This document shows, piece after piece, positions 15,329-18,360 of a DNA stretch of 18,360 bases; positions within the stretch are counted from its first letter, which is position 1; every line of letters starts with the position of its first letter. The DNA comes from CAZRXG01 sp964603985 (lineage in GTDB: Bacteria > Chloroflexota > Anaerolineae > Aggregatilineales > UBA3940): assembly GCA_964603985.1 (NCBI GenBank), contig CAZRXG010000059.1, positions 1 to 18,360 of the forward strand, written 5' to 3'. A program made the position numbers and the translations under genes. The notes beneath the pieces are model-generated. The model was given only the letters and a program-made list of their open reading frames with translations. It ran no database searches and was not told the origin of the DNA.

Positions 15329-15349
15329 CGGGCGGTTTTGCCACGCCCG
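15329..15349 (+). other. 6-bp GC hairpin between FHA gene and small gene
   Basis: CGGGCG (15329-15334) pairs perfectly with CGCCCG (15344-15349). No U-tract follows (CACACAG), so it is not a normal terminator. It may be an mRNA processing or stability element within the operon, or have no role. Confidence 0.35.
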
Positions 15350-15382
15350 CACACAGTGCTGACTACAGAACGAGGGAAATAG

Positions 15383-15625
15383 ATGGTATACCGAATTCAG
15401 GTTCATATCTCAGACGAAGAACCGATCTGCATGGACGTTGATGACCTGCCAAAGCCGACCGATCTCTTTGTGATGGGGACGAACCCCGCGCGGCCTGACG
15501 GCAACCCCGTGCACTACGTCCTGCACGAAGTGGACCAGTTGATCATTCCCAACCACCGCATCAACTTCATTCAGGTGTTACCCGGCGGGGCAGATGAAGA
15601 ACCCGAGACCTTTGTGATCGACTAA
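15383..15625 (+). CDS. Small acidic protein of unknown function
   Basis: 80 residues. I do not recognise a family. The sequence opens with a beta-strand (MVYRIQVHIS), is acidic (DEEPICMDVDD and a final GGADEEPETF), and contains PRPDGNP-like and HYVLHEVDQLIIPNHRINFIQV segments that look like a small all-beta fold. There is no signal peptide and no cysteine pair for metal binding. GAGGGA (15372-15377) lies 5 nt before the ATG, its stop is 2 nt before the response-regulator ATG, and codon use resembles the neighbours, so it is probably a real gene translated with the regulator. It could be an accessory or anti-regulator protein, but nothing in the sequence shows this. Confidence 0.8.
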   Translation: MVYRIQVHISDEEPICMDVDDLPKPTDLFVMGTNPARPDGNPVHYVLHEVDQLIIPNHRINFIQVLPGGADEEPETFVID

Positions 15626-15627
15626 AC

Positions 15628-16359
15628 ATGCAAGCGCAGCAACCGGAGCGAAATTACGCAGGGGCGCGCGTCCTCGTCGTGGACGATGAGGCACGCATGA
15701 TCGATTTTATCCGGATGAACCTGGAGCTTGAAGGCTTTCAAGTGCTTGAAGCGCGGAATGGGCTTGAAGCCCTGGACATGGTGCGCAAGCACATTCCTGA
15801 CCTGATCATCCTGGATATCATGATGCCGCAGCTCGACGGGTTCGAGGCGCTGCGCATGCTGCGCGAGTTCTCCAACGTGCCGGTCATCATGTTGACGGCC
15901 AAGGGCGAGGAGGACGACAAGGTTCGCGGGCTGGAACTGGGTGCGGACGATTACGTGACCAAGCCGTTCGGGGCGCGCGAACTGATGAGCCGCGTGAAGG
16001 CCGTGCTGCGGCGCGTCCAGAGCGTGGTCGAGCCTGAGGAGGCCGTCCTTAAGATCGATGACCGGCTAAGTGTGGACTTCAACCGGCGTGAGGTGATCGT
16101 CGCCGGGGAGCATATCAAACTGCGCCCGACGGAGTATCGACTGCTCTACCACCTGATCGAGAATGCCGGCTGGACGGTGCCGCACGAACAGCTCCTGGCC
16201 AAGGTGTGGGGATACGAGTACCACGACGAGACGCACTACGTCCGCCTGTATATTAACTACCTGCGTGAGAAGATCGAGGAAGATCCGTCCGATCCCAAGT
16301 ACATCCTGACCGAACGTGGGCTTGGATACCGCTTTGTGGACTTCCGGGATAAAGACTGA
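15628..16359 (+). CDS. OmpR/PhoB-type response regulator
   Basis: 243 residues. Residues about 10-125 form a receiver domain with acidic pocket D19/D20, phosphoacceptor D63 (LIILDIMMP), T90 (LTAKG) and K112 (TKPFG). Residues about 140-238 form a winged-helix DNA-binding domain (LRPTEYRLLYHLIENAGWTV, VRLYINYLREKIEED, ERGLGYRF). It should bind direct DNA repeats as a dimer when phosphorylated. No sensor histidine kinase is encoded in the window, so its phosphodonor is unknown. The Ser/Thr kinase upstream could also modify it, as reported for some bacterial regulators, but that is inference. It has only a 2-nt gap from the small gene and no clear ribosome site of its own, which suggests coupled translation. 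A terminator follows at 16398-16427. Confidence 0.95.
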   Translation: MQAQQPERNYAGARVLVVDDEARMIDFIRMNLELEGFQVLEARNGLEALDMVRKHIPDLIILDIMMPQLDGFEALRMLREFSNVPVIMLTAKGEEDDKVRGLELGADDYVTKPFGARELMSRVKAVLRRVQSVVEPEEAVLKIDDRLSVDFNRREVIVAGEHIKLRPTEYRLLYHLIENAGWTVPHEQLLAKVWGYEYHDETHYVRLYINYLREKIEEDPSDPKYILTERGLGYRFVDFRDKD

Positions 16360-16397
16360 ACACCACGGCGTCTTGTCGTCTGCACACGAAGAAGAGC

Positions 16398-16427
16398 GCG
16401 AGAGGGGCACTACCCGGCCCCTCTCGC
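16398..16427 (+). terminator. Terminator of the phosphosignalling operon
   Basis: GCGAGAGGGGC (16398-16408) and GCCCCTCTCGC (16417-16427) form a perfect 11-bp stem with an 8-nt loop, followed by TTGTCTTC. The U-tract is interrupted but the stem is strong. It starts 38 nt after the response-regulator stop codon. Confidence 0.7.
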
Positions 16428-16483
16428 TTGTCTTCAGGTGGACACATCGCGAGGGAGTGTCCGACAGCCACATCAAACACACC

Positions 16484-16508
16484 GGCAGGGGGCGGGAGAC
16501 ATCCTGCC
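16484..16508 (+). terminator. Possible second, weaker terminator hairpin
   Basis: GGCAGG (16484-16489) pairs with CCTGCC (16503-16508), 13-nt loop, followed by CCTTTGTG. It may back up the stronger terminator at 16398-16427. Confidence 0.3.
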
Positions 16509-16550
16509 CCTTTGTGCTATACCTGCCTGCGCTGAGGTGAAGCCACCGGG

Positions 16551-16579
16551 TTGACAACTCATCCCGGACACACTACCGT
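16551..16579 (+). promoter_or_regulatory. Candidate promoter of the HEAT-repeat gene
   Basis: A perfect -35 box TTGACA (16551-16556), 17 bp, then TACCGT (16574-16579), which matches the -10 consensus at only 3 positions. Its place after the terminator and 35 bp before the GTG start fits. Confidence 0.4.
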
Positions 16580-16614
16580 TAGTACAGATTCCTGGTACGA
16601 AACGGGGGGGACGA

Positions 16615-18225
16615 GTGGCTTCCGTCGGGCGAGTTGAGCGCCTGCTCCGGCGAAAAAACGTGCGCGGCCTGTGCCGCCTGTTGCGCCATCGCGACGTGCT
16701 GGTGCGCCGACGCGCCGCCCAGGCCCTCGGCGAGCTGGCCGATCCGGCGGGTATCGCCTGCCTGGAGCGGGTTCTCCGCGTTGGCAGCGATCAGTACGTC
16801 ATCCGCCACGCCATCGACTCGCTGCGTGCCATCGGCAGCCCCGCCGCCATTGACGCTCTGACGGCAACCGCGTTCCGCTCAGGTCAGCAGATCCCCCGCC
16901 TGGCCGCCCATGCCCTGGCCGAGATGTCCGATCCGCAGGCCGTCGCCGCTCTCCGGCTCAAAGACATTCTCTTCCGCAACGACTGGGACGCCCTCGCCGC
17001 CGTCGGTGAGGAGGCCCGCCGTCCCCTGTCCGTTATTCTCCAGAGCGAGCAGTACACCGCCTGGCCTTCGGGCAAACGCAAGCAGGTGCTCGCCATCGCC
17101 ACCCGGCTGGGTGTCAGATCCACCCGGCACAGCCGCGAAATGCTCAACATGGGCCTTTTCGTGAGCGGCATACACACCATCGGCGACCTGCTCCGGGGGC
17201 TGCGCCACCGTAGCCCCGACGTGCGTGTTGCCGCTGCCGAGAAGCTGGCGCTCACCGGACAGGATTGGGTAAACGGCCCACTTTACCGGCGCTTCCGCCG
17301 CGAGGCGCGCTCCGGCGGTGAGCGCAGCGCCGCCATCGCCATCGCCCGCGCCCTCGCCCGTCTCGGCGACGACCGTGCCATTGCCTACTACCGGCACCGC
17401 CTGTACCACGCCGACGGCGCACAGGCCGCCGAGGCCGCCCGCACCCTGGCCGGTATCGGCACGCCGCAGGCCGCCGAGACGTTGTTTTGGTTCGTTGCCT
17501 CACCGCCCCCACCGCCCGCCTATCGCAACGTCCCCATGACGCTCGCCGCGCTGGAGAGCATTGGCCCGCCCGCCGTCGACGCCCTGCGCCCGGTCATAGC
17601 ACACGAAGACCCCAAGGCCCGGCGGCTGATGATCGAGGTGATCCTGCGCTGCGGCCACCCCGACGCCGCCTCCCTGCTGGGACAGTTGGCCCGCGACGAT
17701 GACCCTGAGGTGCAGCACACCGCCATTGATGCGCTGGCCGACCTGAACACCCCCGCCGCCGCCGAAACGCTGCTTGGGATGGCCGACGACATTCCTCGCA
17801 GGTGGGTGACCCGCGCGCTGGCAGCCATCACGCATCCCGACGGCCCGGAGTACCTGCGCACCCTCGTCCCCGACATCACCAGCCTGCATGGCACGCTCCT
17901 GGGGGATGACCGCCAGCCGATGCCGGGAGCTTACGTTCAGGTGGTGAAGGAGCACTTCCTGGGTGAACAGACCGGCTGGGGCTGGCAGGCGGTCAGCGCG
18001 CGCGCCAAGACCGACGAGGCGGGCGCTTTTGCGCTTGTCCTGCTCACCACCGACCGGGACGCCGTGCTGCGCCTCAAGGTGACCGTCCCGCCTCGCCGCA
18101 GTGACGAGGACAGCGAGGCCCTCACTGCCGACTTTGCACCTTTCTTCGGTGAGGCCAACCACGTCCGGGCGCAGCTTGATCGCTTCTTCAATCGGCTGGT
18201 GGTCACGGTCAGGTCTGGCGGCTAA
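16615..18225 (+). CDS. HEAT-repeat protein with C-terminal carboxypeptidase-regulatory-like domain
   Basis: 536 residues. Residues 1 to about 415 are helical HEAT/PBS-lyase-type repeats, recognisable from recurring units such as RRRAAQALGELADPAGIACLERVL, HAIDSLRAIGSPAAIDAL, RLAAHALAEMSDPQAVAAL and HTAIDALADLNTPAAAETLL. Such alpha-solenoids serve as protein-interaction platforms. Residues about 418-536 have the pattern of a transthyretin-like carboxypeptidase regulatory domain: SLHGTLLGDDRQPMPGAYVQVV, then TDEAGAFALVLLT. There is no signal peptide or membrane helix, so location is probably cytoplasmic, which is odd for this second domain because it is usually extracellular. The start is GTG 16615 with GGGGGGA a few bases upstream. 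The gene lies after the signalling operon's terminator and has its own candidate promoter, so functional linkage is only suggested. I know of no specific function. Confidence 0.85.
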   Translation: MASVGRVERLLRRKNVRGLCRLLRHRDVLVRRRAAQALGELADPAGIACLERVLRVGSDQYVIRHAIDSLRAIGSPAAIDALTATAFRSGQQIPRLAAHALAEMSDPQAVAALRLKDILFRNDWDALAAVGEEARRPLSVILQSEQYTAWPSGKRKQVLAIATRLGVRSTRHSREMLNMGLFVSGIHTIGDLLRGLRHRSPDVRVAAAEKLALTGQDWVNGPLYRRFRREARSGGERSAAIAIARALARLGDDRAIAYYRHRLYHADGAQAAEAARTLAGIGTPQAAETLFWFVASPPPPPAYRNVPMTLAALESIGPPAVDALRPVIAHEDPKARRLMIEVILRCGHPDAASLLGQLARDDDPEVQHTAIDALADLNTPAAAETLLGMADDIPRRWVTRALAAITHPDGPEYLRTLVPDITSLHGTLLGDDRQPMPGAYVQVVKEHFLGEQTGWGWQAVSARAKTDEAGAFALVLLTTDRDAVLRLKVTVPPRRSDEDSEALTADFAPFFGEANHVRAQLDRFFNRLVVTVRSGG

Positions 18226-18285
18226 CCGCCAACCGCCAACGGCTGCCCGCCCGACGCCCAAAGAGCACCTCCGCCCACGCAGTCC

Positions 18286-18357
18286 CCCCCTCGCCCAGCG
18301 CTCGAAGAGCGCGTCCGGGAGAGGGGTCGCCGACCAGAGGTCGGCGGGGGTGAGGGC
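18286..18357. repeat. REP-like intergenic palindrome at window end
   Basis: The element contains CCTCGCCCAGCG, a perfect 6-bp hairpin (18298-18303 with 18307-18312), a perfect 8-bp hairpin CGCCGACC/GGTCGGCG (18328-18335 with 18339-18346), and ends GGGGGTGAGGGC. Read on the minus strand it starts CCCTCACCCCC, like the elements at 441 and 757. It follows the HEAT gene and could also serve as its terminator. Confidence 0.6.
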
Positions 18358-18360
18358 CGC

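Overview
The window is one high-GC bacterial chromosomal segment with densely packed genes. Taxonomy is inferred from content alone: TolB/PD40-type propellers, a PQQ-propeller Ser/Thr kinase in a PP2C/FHA/VWA operon, a slipin, and consensus sigma70-type promoters fit a Chloroflexota (Anaerolineae-like) genome best. No rRNA or marker gene is present to settle it. No phage, transposase, CRISPR array, tRNA or rRNA was found.

Layout. Positions 1-953 hold no convincing gene. They contain GC-rich hairpins, an 18-bp direct repeat, two REP-like palindromic repeats, and a consensus minus-strand promoter (664-691) that reads into a strongly folded segment, a candidate non-coding RNA. The minus strand then carries a slipin (954-1748), a full-length DNA polymerase I with 5'-nuclease, intact proofreading and polymerase motifs (1896-4700), and a polar amino-acid ABC importer transcribed from about 8595 down to 4951. 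The importer order is lipoprotein solute-binding protein, permease, ATPase. It has a clear TTGACA-N17-TATACT promoter, a perfect hairpin between binding protein and permease, and a terminator after the ATPase. The permease is the most unusual protein here: a seven-repeat TolB/PD40-like beta-propeller of about 320 residues is inserted in the extracytoplasmic loop of an otherwise normal GlnP/HisM-type permease.

On the plus strand, 8756-9937 encodes a PLP-dependent alpha-oxoamine synthase with a nested stem-loop leader. A 420-bp non-coding gap with tandem promoters follows. Next is a six-gene operon (10360-16359): a soluble Ser/Thr kinase with eight PQQ-like propeller repeats, a PP2C phosphatase, a J-domain/VWA fusion, a zinc-ribbon/FHA protein, an 80-residue protein of unknown function, and an OmpR-type response regulator. 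A terminator hairpin ends the unit. A separately promoted HEAT-repeat protein with a C-terminal beta-sandwich-like domain (16615-18225) and a REP-like repeat close the window.

How the genes work together (inference): kinase and phosphatase write and erase Ser/Thr phosphorylation, the FHA protein reads phospho-Thr, the J/VWA protein could link the signal to Hsp70 or act as a metal-dependent scaffold, and the response regulator could give a transcriptional output. The importer is a separate system whose propeller may modulate binding-protein docking or sense an extracellular ligand.
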